Assembly (NCBI GenBank): GCA_016721005.1
Contig: JADKJM010000019.1
Coordinates: 124,001 to 188,000, forward strand
DNA length: 64,000 nucleotides
Reading direction: 5' to 3'
From: Flavobacteriales bacterium
GTDB lineage: Bacteria > Bacteroidota > Bacteroidia > Flavobacteriales_F > PHOS-HE28
Notes under the pieces: generated by a model
Database searches by the model: none
Told to the model about the DNA's origin: nothing
The model's input: only the letters and a program-made list of their open reading frames with translations
Part shown: in pieces, positions 17,702 through 28,026 of the stretch
Position numbering within the stretch: position 1 is the stretch's first letter
How the letters are laid out: each line of letters starts with the position of its first letter
Position numbers and translations under genes: made by a program

Positions 17702-20254
17702 CTATCGGATCACGGTAAGTGGACCAGTGTATGCGTCGGGGAAGCGCGGGTCGTTCAGCTTGATCACGTAGTAGTATGTACCCACAGGAACGAAGCCTCC
17801 GTTGTACTTGCCTTCCCATGGGCGTTGGTAACCCACACTCCGGAAGAGCATTTCGCCCCAGCGATTGTAGATCTCCACTTCACATTCCGGGAAGAGGTCG
17901 ATGAAGTCGATCACCCAGGTGTCGTTCCATCCATCACCGTTCGGCGTGAAACCCGTGGGGATCACCACTTCGGGGATCACGGTCACCAGCACGGAGTCCA
18001 GACTCACGCATCCGTTGGGCGAAGTGACCGTTACCGTGAACCAGGTCGTGGTCGGCGGAGCGCTGGTCGGGGCGGCCACTGTCGCATTGCTTACCAAGCT
18101 ATCCGGTGTCCATACGTAGGTCGATCCTTGTGGCCCGGTGGGCGATCCACCAAGTGTGACCTCATCACCCAGGAAGATGGTGTGGTCCGGACCTGCGTTC
18201 GCGATCGGCAGTTGAAGGATCGAAAGGACCACTTGATCCGAGGCGGTACACGGACCATCGGAGACCGTGAGCGTGTAGGTGTACGTGCCGTTCTGCAGGA
18301 CACCGAGATCCACGGTGGCCGTATTGCCGACCACATTTCCTTGGTCATCCGTCCACACATAGTTGACGGCTCCGGTGCTGTTGGATCCATCCAAGGTAAT
18401 GGCCACTCCGCCACATTCGTTCTGGTCGGCACCGGCGTCGGCCACCACAGTGATCAATGCGTTCACTTGCACATTGACCGTGATCGTGCAGCCGTTGTCG
18501 TCGGTCACCACCAAGGTGTACGAACCCGGTGCGAGTGAACCGATATCCTCCATTTGTGCGGTGAATGTTCCAGGACCGCTCCACGCGAAGGTGTAGATCG
18601 GTACACCGCCGGAGGTCGTTACTGCGATCGCACCATCCGTTGCATCCGCGCAACTCGCATCGGTCACCTGATCCACCGTGATGTTCAGTGCCGACGGTTC
18701 CGTGATGGTGTACATGAAAACACTGTCGCATCCCACACCATCGGTGATCGTGAGCGCGTAAATACCCGGGCAGAGCGATGTCGCTTGGTCGGTGCCTTGC
18801 CCGTTCGGCGGTTCAGGAGACCAAACGAAAGTGTACGCGCCGATACCGCCGGTCGGTGTCGTTACGATGGACCCATCGCAATCGCCGTTGCAATTCACAT
18901 CGGACACCGAGGCGTTGTCCACAATGGGCTGGAACGGAAGCACGGTGAATGTGTACGTCGTGTCACAACCGAGCGCATCGGTGATCAACACGCTATTCGG
19001 TCCTGCACACAAGCCCGTCACTTGTTCGGTTCCTTGGCCTGTTGCTGGTTCCGGCTGCCAGAAGTAGGTGTATGGTCCGGTACCGCCCGTTGGAGAGACA
19101 GCTGCTGTTCCATCACATGGACCGAAGCAGGTCTCATTGGTGAAGAGCAATCCCGCATCTATAGGTGTTCCTTGCGCGATGGTGAACGGAACGGTCAACG
19201 AACAACCATTCGCGTCGATGATCTGAACGGAATAATCGCCTGCGCAGAGCTCTGTGATCGCCGTCACGTCCTGCGCGATCGGGATCCCGGCGCTGAACCA
19301 AGTGATCGTGTACGGTGCGGTTCCACCGGTGACCACCACATCCGTTGTGCCTTGGCAATCGCCGAAGCAAACATCATCCACGGTACTCACTTGTGCGTCC
19401 AACACTTCGGGATCGACAAGTGTGAAGGTGTACGTGGTGTCGCATCCGTTGCCATCGGTGATGGTCACGCTCCAGTCTCCGGCGCATAGCTGATCCGCGG
19501 TATCGGAACCTTGGCCATTCGGTGGAACAGGATCCCAGAAGAATGAATAAGGGATCGTGCCACCATTCGGCACCATCGTGATCACGCCATCACATGCTCC
19601 ATTACAAGTGATCGGTGTTACGGTGGAGGAAGCGGTAAGAAGAGCGGGCTCCAGGATCAGCACATCCACCACGATGGAACAACCGGCCAGATCACTGATC
19701 GTGACCGACCATGTGCCTGCACAGAGTTGCAATGCCTGCGGTGTGCCTTGTCCTACCGGCGGCATGGGATCCCATAGGAAATCATAAGGTGGCTGACCGC
19801 CTGTCGGCCCAACCGTAGCAACACCATCACATGCGCCGTTGCACGTAACGGGCGTCGTGCTGAGGTTCGGTATGATCGGATCCGGCTCTGTGACGAAGGC
19901 TGTATCGATGGTGATGCAACCGGTACCGTTCGTGACCTGTACGAGGTAGAGACCGGCGCAGAGGTTTGAAAGCACGTTGCCCGGTTCATTCAGGTCGTTG
20001 CCGTTCGAATCGAACCAGATGATCGAGCATGCCGGATCCGAGCAAACAAAGTCCACGCTCACTTGTCCGTCGCAATCACCAGGACAAGTGGTGATCCCAT
20101 CCGTCATGGTGGTCACCTCGCCATCGCTATCACTGATCGCCACTAGTCGCGTGATCGAACAGTTGTTCGCATCCGTGATCGTCACCGAATACAATCCCGC
20201 ACACAGGCCTGTCATCATCGGATCCGTGCCGATGATGCCACCGCCGAGGTCCAC
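17702..20254 (-). CDS. SprB-repeat adhesin, C-terminal part (downstream of frameshift)
   Basis: This frame continues the 27078-20215 adhesin after a frameshift. It carries SprB-type repeats 27-33 (C-x-G-x-CDG, PY-x-F-W, LCAG-x-YSV-x-ITD motifs), then two PKD/Ig-like regions, one opening ADAGADQNECGG, and a gliding-motility-associated C-terminal domain with GFTPNGDGWND and IYNRWGE. The formal GTG start at 20254 falls in the middle of a repeat and has no signal peptide, so independent translation would give an unexported protein. I take it as the 3' part of one gene about 9.4 kb long. The PorP gene follows after 4 bases. Confidence 0.85.
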   Translation of the reverse strand: MDLGGGIIGTDPMMTGLCAGLYSVTITDANNCSITRLVAISDSDGEVTTMTDGITTCPGDCDGQVSVDFVCSDPACSIIWFDSNGNDLNEPGNVLSNLCAGLYLVQVTNGTGCITIDTAFVTEPDPIIPNLSTTPVTCNGACDGVATVGPTGGQPPYDFLWDPMPPVGQGTPQALQLCAGTWSVTISDLAGCSIVVDVLILEPALLTASSTVTPITCNGACDGVITMVPNGGTIPYSFFWDPVPPNGQGSDTADQLCAGDWSVTITDGNGCDTTYTFTLVDPEVLDAQVSTVDDVCFGDCQGTTDVVVTGGTAPYTITWFSAGIPIAQDVTAITELCAGDYSVQIIDANGCSLTVPFTIAQGTPIDAGLLFTNETCFGPCDGTAAVSPTGGTGPYTYFWQPEPATGQGTEQVTGLCAGPNSVLITDALGCDTTYTFTVLPFQPIVDNASVSDVNCNGDCDGSIVTTPTGGIGAYTFVWSPEPPNGQGTDQATSLCPGIYALTITDGVGCDSVFMYTITEPSALNITVDQVTDASCADATDGAIAVTTSGGVPIYTFAWSGPGTFTAQMEDIGSLAPGSYTLVVTDDNGCTITVNVQVNALITVVADAGADQNECGGVAITLDGSNSTGAVNYVWTDDQGNVVGNTATVDLGVLQNGTYTYTLTVSDGPCTASDQVVLSILQLPIANAGPDHTIFLGDEVTLGGSPTGPQGSTYVWTPDSLVSNATVAAPTSAPPTTTWFTVTVTSPNGCVSLDSVLVTVIPEVVIPTGFTPNGDGWNDTWVIDFIDLFPECEVEIYNRWGEMLFRSVGYQRPWEGKYNGGFVPVGTYYYVIKLNDPRFPDAYTGPLTVIR

Positions 20255-22240
20255 ACGATGAAGTACGGCGCTGTGCCACCACTAGGCGTGATGGTGCCTG
20301 TGCCGTTGCAGATACCACATTCGCTCAACGTGCTGCTCGTGGTGGCATCCAACGGCAGAGGTTCAATGATCTGGTAGGTATCCGAGATCGAACAACCGTT
20401 CGCATCGGTAACTGTAAGGGTGATCGTGCCTGCACACAAACCACTTGCGCTATCCGTTCCTTGTCCGTTCGGCGGGTTCGGAGACCACACGTACGTGTAA
20501 GGCGCAACACCACCGGTTATGATCACGCTCACCGATCCATTGCAATCACCTGCGCAGGAAACGCCTACCGCGTTGCTGTTGATCGCAAGCGGCGGCGGAC
20601 CAAGGATGAGCACTTGCACGGTGGTGTCGCACGTCACGGCGTCAGCGATCAACACGGTGTACACACCTGCGCATAGACCGGTGGCCATCGGTGTTCCTTG
20701 TCCACCACCGGGCTCCGGTGACCATGTATAGGTGTATGGCCCGATCCCGCCCGTGGGCCCAACCGTAGCTGTTCCATCACAATCACCGGAACAGGTCACG
20801 GGTGTGGAACTCAGGTTGGGAACGATCACCAGCGATGGGACGACGATCGCATCCGCGAAGCTGACGCAACCACTACCGTTGGTGACCTGTGCGGTGTAGG
20901 TGCCGACGCACAGGTTGTCGAGGACCAATTGGTTCTGCGCAAGCAGGTTGCCCAGTGGATCGAACCAATCCAGGTTGCACGGCGGTGTGCTGCACACGAA
21001 ACTCACGCTCACGGTTCCGTCACACAGGTTCGCACAGGTGGTCTGGCCGTTCGTGGGTGTGAGCACTTCCGCATTCGCATCGGGGATCTGCACCGGTTGC
21101 GTGATACCGCAACCGTTCACGTCCGAAACAGTGAGGAGGTACAATCCTCCGCAGAGATCCGTGACCGCAGCATCGGTGCTTACCAGCACACCGCCGAGCG
21201 TCCACGCGATATCATACGGTGGTGTTCCACCGTTGATCGTCACGGTGGCTTGACCGTCGCAATTCGGACAAGTGCTTGGCACAGTGCTCACGCTCACCTG
21301 CATCGGTTGCGGTTCGATGATGGTGTATGTCTCCGTGATGGAACAGTTGTTCGCGTCCGTGATGGTCACCGTCCAATCACCCGCGCAAAGGCCGAACGCA
21401 CCGGATCCTCCTTGACCGCTGGGCGGAACGGGCGACCACACATAGGTGTATGGTCCAGTGCCACCACTCGTGATCAAGGTCACGTTGGCATCACATTGTC
21501 CCGGACACGAAATGCCGATGACCACCGCTCCGGAATTCAACGGAAGTGGTTCGGTGATGAGCACTTGCGCGGTGGTATCGCATCCGCCGCCATCGCTGAT
21601 CAGCACCGTGTACACTTGCGCACACAGGCCAGTGGCCATCGGTGTTCCTTGTCCACCACCCGGTTCGGGTGACCATATGTACACGTATGGCGGGATCCCT
21701 CCATTCACGCCGACCGTCGCCGTTCCATTGCACAGACCCGCGCAGGTGACCGGCGATGAACTGACAAGGAGGTTCGTCGGCGGTGGAGCGATGACCGTTG
21801 CCGTGTCGATACTCACGCACCCCGATGCATTCGTGACCTGAACGATGTAATCGCCGGGGCAAAGACCCGAGAGCGAATTGCTGCTTTGGCCCAGATCATT
21901 CCCCTGCGCATCGAACCAGGCGATCGTGCAAAGTGGATCCGCACAATTGAAGTCCACGCTCACGGAACCATCACATGTGTTCGGACATGAGGTGGTTCCA
22001 TCCGTCGTTGTCAGTACCTCGCCGTTGGAGTCGGTGATCGCGACGGCTTGCTGTAGGCTGCAGCCGTTCGCATCCACCGCATGCACCGTGTAGATCCCCG
22101 CACATAGATCCGTGAGGTCAGCCACATTGCCGATCACAACGCCCAAGCCGTTCGTCCACGTGATCACGTACGGTGCCGTTCCACCATTCACTACGGCCGA
22201 AGCGGTTCCAATACAGATCTGGCATTCACTCGCTGTGGAT
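19375..22240 (-). repeat. Three copies of a four-domain (about 950 bp) higher-order repeat in the SprB adhesin
   Basis: Within the adhesin, domains 18-21, 22-25 and 26-29 repeat as blocks. Each block opens with a short-loop domain (SEC-Q/G-IC or STCPNC), then a distinctive variant with an extra Cys and a WFD motif (for example CTIAWFD), then two ordinary SprB domains. Block starts lie near 22240, 21275 and 20318. This points to recent segmental duplication of four domains at a time. The frameshift lies in the first domain of the third block. Confidence 0.7.
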
Positions 22241-25200
22241 GAAGCAAGCAACGTTAGCTGCGTTGGTTCGGTGAGCACATAGGAGAATGGCGCGTTACAC
22301 CCGTTCGCATCCGTGATGATCACGTTCCATGTTCCCGCGCAAAGCCCGGTCGCATTCGGCTGCCCTTGTCCGTTCGGTGGAACAGGAGACCACACATAGG
22401 AGTATGGACCGACTCCACCGCTCGGTGCAAGTTGAACGGATCCATTGCATTGCGCGGCGCAAGAGATCACTGAGACCGTCGCATTATCGACGATCGCATC
22501 CGGACCGGTGATGAGGATGTCAGCGTCGATCGTGCATCCCGCTTGATCCGCGATCGTCACCGTGTACACACCAGCACACAAGCCGGTGGCCATCGGAGTT
22601 CCTTGGCCGGTGCCGGGTTCCGGCGACCATATATAGGTGTACGGTGGCTGACCTCCGGTCGGCCCGACCGTTGCCGTTCCATTGCACACGCCATTACAAG
22701 TCACCGGCGTACTGCTGCTGTTGGCAAGGATCGCCGTGAACGGTTGGATCGTGAAGGGGAAGGTCTGCACGCAGCCATTGTCATCGGTGAGGGTGACCGT
22801 GTAGTTCACACCGGCACACAAACCGGTGGCGGTGGTGGTTCCCTGTCCGCCGCCGGGTGCAGGCTGCCAGAGGATCGTGATGTTGCCCGTGCCACCAGCA
22901 GGCGCCACTGTGGCTGTTCCGCTACAGGCACCGGCACACGTTTCCGGTGTGGTCGTTGGTGCACCGGTGATCGGCGGTGGTGAATTCAAGAAGAAGGTGG
23001 TGGAACTCTGACAACCGACGGCATCGAAGACCTGGATCGTCCAAAGGCCGATGCACAATCCGCTCGCGGTCGGTGTGCCTTGGCCCACTGCTGGGACAGG
23101 TGTCCATACATACGTGTAAGGCGGTATGCCTCCACTCGGTGATACGGAAGCCGATCCCCCGCACATATTCGCGCACGGTGATGGCGTGATGATCAGATTG
23201 TCGGACACCGGCACCTTGGCCAGGATATCGAACACCACCGTGGTGTCGCATCCGGACGCATCTGTGATCAACACGGACCAGATCCCTGGGCACATGTTCG
23301 ATGCACTCGGCGTTCCCTGTCCCACGGGTGGGTTCGGTATCCACAAGTAGGAGAATGGTGCTTGTCCACCGCTTGGTGCCACGGTCGCTGTTCCATTGCA
23401 CGGACCGAAACAGTTCTCATTGGTGTGGCTTTCGTTCGGCACGATCGCGGGTGGTGAGGTGATCGTGATCATCAGCACCGTATCACACTGTGCAGCGTCG
23501 GTGATCTGCAAGGACCAGATACCCGGACACAGACCACCTGCATTCGGAGTGCCCTGACCGCTGCCCGGCTGCGGCGTCCACAAATAGGAATAGGCCGGCA
23601 CTCCTCCGGAGGTCACCACGGCGATCGATCCATCACAGGAATTCCCGCAACTCGCGGGCGTTGGTGTCGCCACCGCATCGATACCCGACGGTGTGCTGAT
23701 CGCGAAGGGGAAGTCCACCGCACAACCCACCGCATCGGTGATGGTGAGCATATAGGCCCCGGGACAGAAACCGGTCGCCGCAGGCATTCCCTGTCCACCT
23801 CCCGGTGGCGGTTGCCAGTCGTAGGTATATGGACCCGTTCCGCCGGTGGGCGTTGAAGTAGCGGTTCCATCACATGCACCACCGCAACTCGCCGGGGTGG
23901 TCACCAACGCCGGGTCGATCGGGGTCGGATCATTGATGATGAAGGTGATCGTGGTATCACATCCTGCCGCATCCGTCACGGTCACGCTGTAATTACCCGG
24001 ACAGAGATCGGTGGCGTTCAAGGTTCCTTGTCCACCACCGGGTGCGGGACTCCATACCATGCCATAAGGTGATGTGCCGCCGGAAACCACCAGCGTCGCC
24101 GTTCCATCACACAAACCCGAGCAGGTCGGATCCGTAGTGGTCACGGAAGCGTTGAGTGGTAATGGTTCATCGACCACGAACATCAACGTCGTGTCGCACG
24201 CACCGCTGATGATCGTCACGCTCCACGGACCAGCGCAAAGACCGGAGGCGGAGATGGTTCCTTGTCCTACTAAAGGAGCAGGAGTCCATACATAGGTGAA
24301 GGATCCGTTCCCTCCGCTCACTGTGAGGACAATGCTGCCATTGCAATCACCGGCGCACGTTACATCGGTCACCACGCCGCTCGCTACAATGGGCGGCGGA
24401 GCAGGAACTGTGAACGTGATCGTGGTATCACAACCCAACGCATCCGCAACGGTGAGTGTGTATGCCTGCGGACAAAGTCCCGTAGCATTGGGCGTGCCTT
24501 GTCCAGCACCGGGTGCGGGTGACCATACATAGGTATATGGTGATACTCCACCACCCGCGATCACTCCGGCGCTGCCATCACATACGCCCGGACAAGAAGC
24601 CGGTAACACCTGCAATGAAAGGGTGATCGGAACCGCATCAAGGATCGTGAACGGAACCGTGAGCGTACAACCATGCGCATCGGTGATGAGCACGCTGATC
24701 GGACCGGCGCACAACTCGCTCGCGGCATTGGTTCCTTGGCCGACAGGAGGAGCAGGAGACCATACATAGGTGTACGGCGATGTTCCGCCCGAAACGGCCA
24801 CGGTCGCCGTGCCATCGCAGGATCCGCCGCAGGTCACGTCCGTGTGGCTCGGCGTGGCGATCAGTGGCGGTGGTTCGTTGATCAGGAAGGTGACCGTGGT
24901 ATCGCACCCGTTCGCATCGGTCACCAACACACTTCCCGGTCCGGCGCAGAGTCCGGTGGCTTGCGGAGTGCCTTGCCCGCCACCGGGGTTCGGTGTCCAG
25001 GTGAAGTTGTACGGCCCTATACCGCCTGTGACCACGAGGATCACTTCACCATCGCACACACCGGCGCACGACGCATCGGTCACGGTGGATGACACATCAA
25101 GCGGCGGTGGCGCATTCACAATGAAGATCACCGTGGTATCGCAACCCGATGGTGTGGTCACGGTCACTTGATAAGGCCCTGCACATAGCCCGGACACATT

Positions 25201-27078
25201 CACCGTTCCTTGCCCGACCGCAGGCGCTGGTGACCAAACGATCGTGTACGGCAGAACGATCCCGGTGATCGTGATCGCGATCGATCCGTTGCACGCATCA
25301 CTGCATGTGGCATCCGTCACAACGCCTTGCACATCGATCGCTGGTGGCGAGGTGATCGTGATCGGTACGAGCGTATCACACCCGCTGCTCAGGTCGGTGA
25401 TCAACACCGTGTAAGGACCCGCGCAGAGTCCTGTCGCGCTTCCGGTGTTCTGTCCACCACCCGGCGGCGGTGCCCAGAGGAAGGAGTATGGTCCTGGAGC
25501 TCCTGATGGTGTCACCGTTGCACTGCCATCACAGACGCCGAAGCAACTGGCGTCCGTGATCAACACGTTCGGTATGATCGGCGGCGGCTGAAGGATCTCG
25601 AACACGAGCGTCGTATCACAACCATTCGCATCCACGAGAAGTACGCTGTGGTTCCCGGCGCAGAAACCGGTTGCATTGGTAGTGCCTTGACCAGCAGATG
25701 GAGCCGGTGTCCATGTAATGATGAACGGCGGCGTGCCACCGGCCGGGTTCACCGTGCCCGTGCCGTTGCAGTCCCCGAAGCACGAGGTGTTCGTGAACGT
25801 AAGGTTCGGCGATATCGGAAGCAGGTTGAAGGTGAAGGTGGTATCGAAGATGCACATGTTGGCATCCGTGATCCGCAGGGTATTCACCCCGGCGCAGAGT
25901 TGCGAGAAACTCGAATTCGTTCCTGCTCCGTTGTTCCAGGAATAGCCGTGTGGCGGCACTCCACCGATCGCCAGCGCGGTCCGGGTACCATTGCACACGT
26001 CAGCGCATGTCGGGGGCGTTCCAGGCCCGAAGAAGATCACACCGAGCGGCGCGGGTTCCGTGACGTTGAGCGAGACCCCACACGAAACGCCCTGGCCTTG
26101 GTCGGTAACGACCACAATTTGCGGCCCACCGCACGCGCCGACCCACGTCTGGGTACCCGGCCCACCGAAGAGCCACGAGTAGGTGAACGGACCAATGCCG
26201 CCTGTCACGTTCACCGTGATGGTGGCATTGCATTGCCCGCGACAGCGCACATTGAATCCGTTGAAATTCGTCAGTGCCGAAGTGGTGGCAGTGAATGGTG
26301 TTTGGCCCGCTCCCGTTCCGCACACATTCACATCGCGCGCGGGATCGGCTGGTGGTGGGATCGCTTCGCCCCACTCGCGTCGGACACCGGCTACAGCGAG
26401 TGTGGATCCGTTCGATCGCACGATCCCGGCAAGGGCGTTCAGGTCCGGCTCCACATCCAATAACACCACGGATCGGCCCGCATCGAACTGTTTCGGTGCG
26501 TGGCCTTCCGCGCAGAGGTTCCGCGCTTTCACACTGCCTGCCGTCGCTAGGAGTGATCCTTCACGTAAGGTGAGATCACCATTCGCGAGCACCATGTCGC
26601 TGATCACAGTCCAGTTCCCACTACCAGCCACCACCACCGGACTTTGCACCGGAATGCCGCGCAGATCCACCACACGACCGTTGCGCTCACCAACCAACTT
26701 CACCGTTCCGCGCAGGTCCCAGTTCACACTTCCCTTCATCACCCAATCACCACCGATCTCCACGCTCGCGCGCGCATCGCCAGTGATGTGTACATAGGCA
26801 ACTTCACCATTCACACGCAGATCGCTGCAACGCGCACGTCCTTCCACTGCGATCGTCGTTCCCGCTGTCGGTGCGATCAAGACATCATCACCGGCGTGTG
26901 GCACACCTGCGCCACCGATCCCATCGGCCGTGAGGCTCCAATGCGTTGCATCGGACCAAGCCCCATTACCTCCCACCCAATGATAGCTGCCGCGTGCGTC
27001 CTTCTGGGCGAAGGCCGATGCTCCGATGCTGAGCGTGAATGCGAGGAGCAGGCTGCGGGTGAGTGCTGGATGGACCAT
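20215..27078 (-). CDS. Giant SprB-repeat adhesin, N-terminal part (frame broken near 20255)
   Basis: The 2287-residue frame starts with a signal peptide ending AFAQ, then a beta-helix-like N-terminal domain (about residues 25-260; WVGGNGAWSDATHW opens it). About 26 SprB repeats of 75-80 residues follow. SprB of Flavobacterium johnsoniae is the mobile surface adhesin of gliding cells and uses this repeat. In the repeat that spans 20255 the frame runs from PYFIVWT into unrelated residues and stops at 20215, while the adjacent frame picks up the expected repeat continuation (DLGGGIIG). A net change of one base therefore splits the gene. This may be a real mutation, phase variation or a sequencing error. 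Together with the downstream frame it totals about 33 repeats and 3100 residues. It begins 9 bases after the module C PorP gene. Confidence 0.85.
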   Translation of the reverse strand: MVHPALTRSLLLAFTLSIGASAFAQKDARGSYHWVGGNGAWSDATHWSLTADGIGGAGVPHAGDDVLIAPTAGTTIAVEGRARCSDLRVNGEVAYVHITGDARASVEIGGDWVMKGSVNWDLRGTVKLVGERNGRVVDLRGIPVQSPVVVAGSGNWTVISDMVLANGDLTLREGSLLATAGSVKARNLCAEGHAPKQFDAGRSVVLLDVEPDLNALAGIVRSNGSTLAVAGVRREWGEAIPPPADPARDVNVCGTGAGQTPFTATTSALTNFNGFNVRCRGQCNATITVNVTGGIGPFTYSWLFGGPGTQTWVGACGGPQIVVVTDQGQGVSCGVSLNVTEPAPLGVIFFGPGTPPTCADVCNGTRTALAIGGVPPHGYSWNNGAGTNSSFSQLCAGVNTLRITDANMCIFDTTFTFNLLPISPNLTFTNTSCFGDCNGTGTVNPAGGTPPFIITWTPAPSAGQGTTNATGFCAGNHSVLLVDANGCDTTLVFEILQPPPIIPNVLITDASCFGVCDGSATVTPSGAPGPYSFLWAPPPGGGQNTGSATGLCAGPYTVLITDLSSGCDTLVPITITSPPAIDVQGVVTDATCSDACNGSIAITITGIVLPYTIVWSPAPAVGQGTVNVSGLCAGPYQVTVTTPSGCDTTVIFIVNAPPPLDVSSTVTDASCAGVCDGEVILVVTGGIGPYNFTWTPNPGGGQGTPQATGLCAGPGSVLVTDANGCDTTVTFLINEPPPLIATPSHTDVTCGGSCDGTATVAVSGGTSPYTYVWSPAPPVGQGTNAASELCAGPISVLITDAHGCTLTVPFTILDAVPITLSLQVLPASCPGVCDGSAGVIAGGGVSPYTYVWSPAPGAGQGTPNATGLCPQAYTLTVADALGCDTTITFTVPAPPPIVASGVVTDVTCAGDCNGSIVLTVSGGNGSFTYVWTPAPLVGQGTISASGLCAGPWSVTIISGACDTTLMFVVDEPLPLNASVTTTDPTCSGLCDGTATLVVSGGTSPYGMVWSPAPGGGQGTLNATDLCPGNYSVTVTDAAGCDTTITFIINDPTPIDPALVTTPASCGGACDGTATSTPTGGTGPYTYDWQPPPGGGQGMPAATGFCPGAYMLTITDAVGCAVDFPFAISTPSGIDAVATPTPASCGNSCDGSIAVVTSGGVPAYSYLWTPQPGSGQGTPNAGGLCPGIWSLQITDAAQCDTVLMITITSPPAIVPNESHTNENCFGPCNGTATVAPSGGQAPFSYLWIPNPPVGQGTPSASNMCPGIWSVLITDASGCDTTVVFDILAKVPVSDNLIITPSPCANMCGGSASVSPSGGIPPYTYVWTPVPAVGQGTPTASGLCIGLWTIQVFDAVGCQSSTTFFLNSPPPITGAPTTTPETCAGACSGTATVAPAGGTGNITILWQPAPGGGQGTTTATGLCAGVNYTVTLTDDNGCVQTFPFTIQPFTAILANSSSTPVTCNGVCNGTATVGPTGGQPPYTYIWSPEPGTGQGTPMATGLCAGVYTVTIADQAGCTIDADILITGPDAIVDNATVSVISCAAQCNGSVQLAPSGGVGPYSYVWSPVPPNGQGQPNATGLCAGTWNVIITDANGCNAPFSYVLTEPTQLTLLASSTASECQICIGTASAVVNGGTAPYVITWTNGLGVVIGNVADLTDLCAGIYTVHAVDANGCSLQQAVAITDSNGEVLTTTDGTTSCPNTCDGSVSVDFNCADPLCTIAWFDAQGNDLGQSSNSLSGLCPGDYIVQVTNASGCVSIDTATVIAPPPTNLLVSSSPVTCAGLCNGTATVGVNGGIPPYVYIWSPEPGGGQGTPMATGLCAQVYTVLISDGGGCDTTAQVLITEPLPLNSGAVVIGISCPGQCDANVTLITSGGTGPYTYVWSPVPPSGQGGSGAFGLCAGDWTVTITDANNCSITETYTIIEPQPMQVSVSTVPSTCPNCDGQATVTINGGTPPYDIAWTLGGVLVSTDAAVTDLCGGLYLLTVSDVNGCGITQPVQIPDANAEVLTPTNGQTTCANLCDGTVSVSFVCSTPPCNLDWFDPLGNLLAQNQLVLDNLCVGTYTAQVTNGSGCVSFADAIVVPSLVIVPNLSSTPVTCSGDCDGTATVGPTGGIGPYTYTWSPEPGGGQGTPMATGLCAGVYTVLIADAVTCDTTVQVLILGPPPLAINSNAVGVSCAGDCNGSVSVIITGGVAPYTYVWSPNPPNGQGTDSASGLCAGTITLTVTDANGCSISDTYQIIEPLPLDATTSSTLSECGICNGTGTITPSGGTAPYFIVWTSAVASSARIR

Positions 27079-27087
27079 TTTTCGTTC

Positions 27088-28026
27088 TTAATCGAAGGCA
27101 GGGCAGTTGATCATCTTCCGGCTGAGGTCCTCCTTACCGCACGGCATGATCGAGAGGATCACTTCGTGGGTGTTGGAACTCACCGTGCGCAGTTTCGAGG
27201 TGGTGATATCGTAGCTGTATCCTAGCTGGAAATACTTCGCGAAGCCGACCTTCATCAGGAGTGTGAGCGCATCACCGGCGCGGTATCCGGCACCAATGGC
27301 GAACTTCCGGTTGTACTCCACCATGGCATTCACATCCCATGCAGGAGGCGCACCCTTGCTGAACTTCAACAAGGTGCTCGGGATCAACGCCGTCTTCTTG
27401 CCGATGCGATACTTGTATCCACCGGAGAGCATGAACTGGCGTGCGAGCTTCGAATCCAAGCCGATGTTCTTGATCTTGTTGCCGAGGGCCTGGTGCATGG
27501 AAAGTCCGGCCCATGCGACCTTGTTGTAGAGGAAGATCCCCGGTGTGACCTCCGGGAAGACCACCACACTGGCCTTTCCGTTCAGTGCGGGATCATCGAA
27601 CTGTACGGTGGTGGAATTGCCGAAGTCGTACTTCATCTGCTGTACGCCGCCGAAGGCGCCCATGGAGAGGAAGTAATCACCGGACATCTGTATATGGTAC
27701 GCGTAGGCCAGCAGGAAGCGCGTGTAGCCCCAGTTGCCCGCGTTATCGCTTTCCACGAAGAGCCCGATGCCGTGCTTGTTGGCCATGAACGGCTTGCCTT
27801 TCGCCTTGATCGTGCCATGCAAACTCGCCCAGCCGGTCACCGGTGCGCCTTCCAGCCCGACCCACTGCTTGCGGTAACCCAAGCGCACATCCAAGCAGTC
27901 CTTGCTGCCCGCCACCGCCGGGTTCACGCTGAACTGGTTGAACACGTACTGCGTGTATTGCGAAAGCTGTTGCCCCTGCGCGGCGAACGCCGACAGCATC
28001 ATCAGGAGCAGTGCGTGGCGCTTCAT
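27088..28026 (-). CDS. PorP/SprF family type IX secretion membrane protein (module C)
   Basis: A 312-residue PorP/SprF barrel with signal peptide ending AAQG, then QQLSQYTQYVFNQF and VNPAVAGS. Internal strands such as LGYRKQWVGLEG and LGYSYDITTS match the family. The start I chose (ATG at 28026) overlaps the stop of the upstream short surface protein as ATGA, implying translational coupling. The giant SprB adhesin begins 9 bases downstream, so modules C and B form one long operon of four genes (29018 to 16771). Confidence 0.93.
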   Translation of the reverse strand: MKRHALLLMMLSAFAAQGQQLSQYTQYVFNQFSVNPAVAGSKDCLDVRLGYRKQWVGLEGAPVTGWASLHGTIKAKGKPFMANKHGIGLFVESDNAGNWGYTRFLLAYAYHIQMSGDYFLSMGAFGGVQQMKYDFGNSTTVQFDDPALNGKASVVVFPEVTPGIFLYNKVAWAGLSMHQALGNKIKNIGLDSKLARQFMLSGGYKYRIGKKTALIPSTLLKFSKGAPPAWDVNAMVEYNRKFAIGAGYRAGDALTLLMKVGFAKYFQLGYSYDITTSKLRTVSSNTHEVILSIMPCGKEDLSRKMINCPAFD

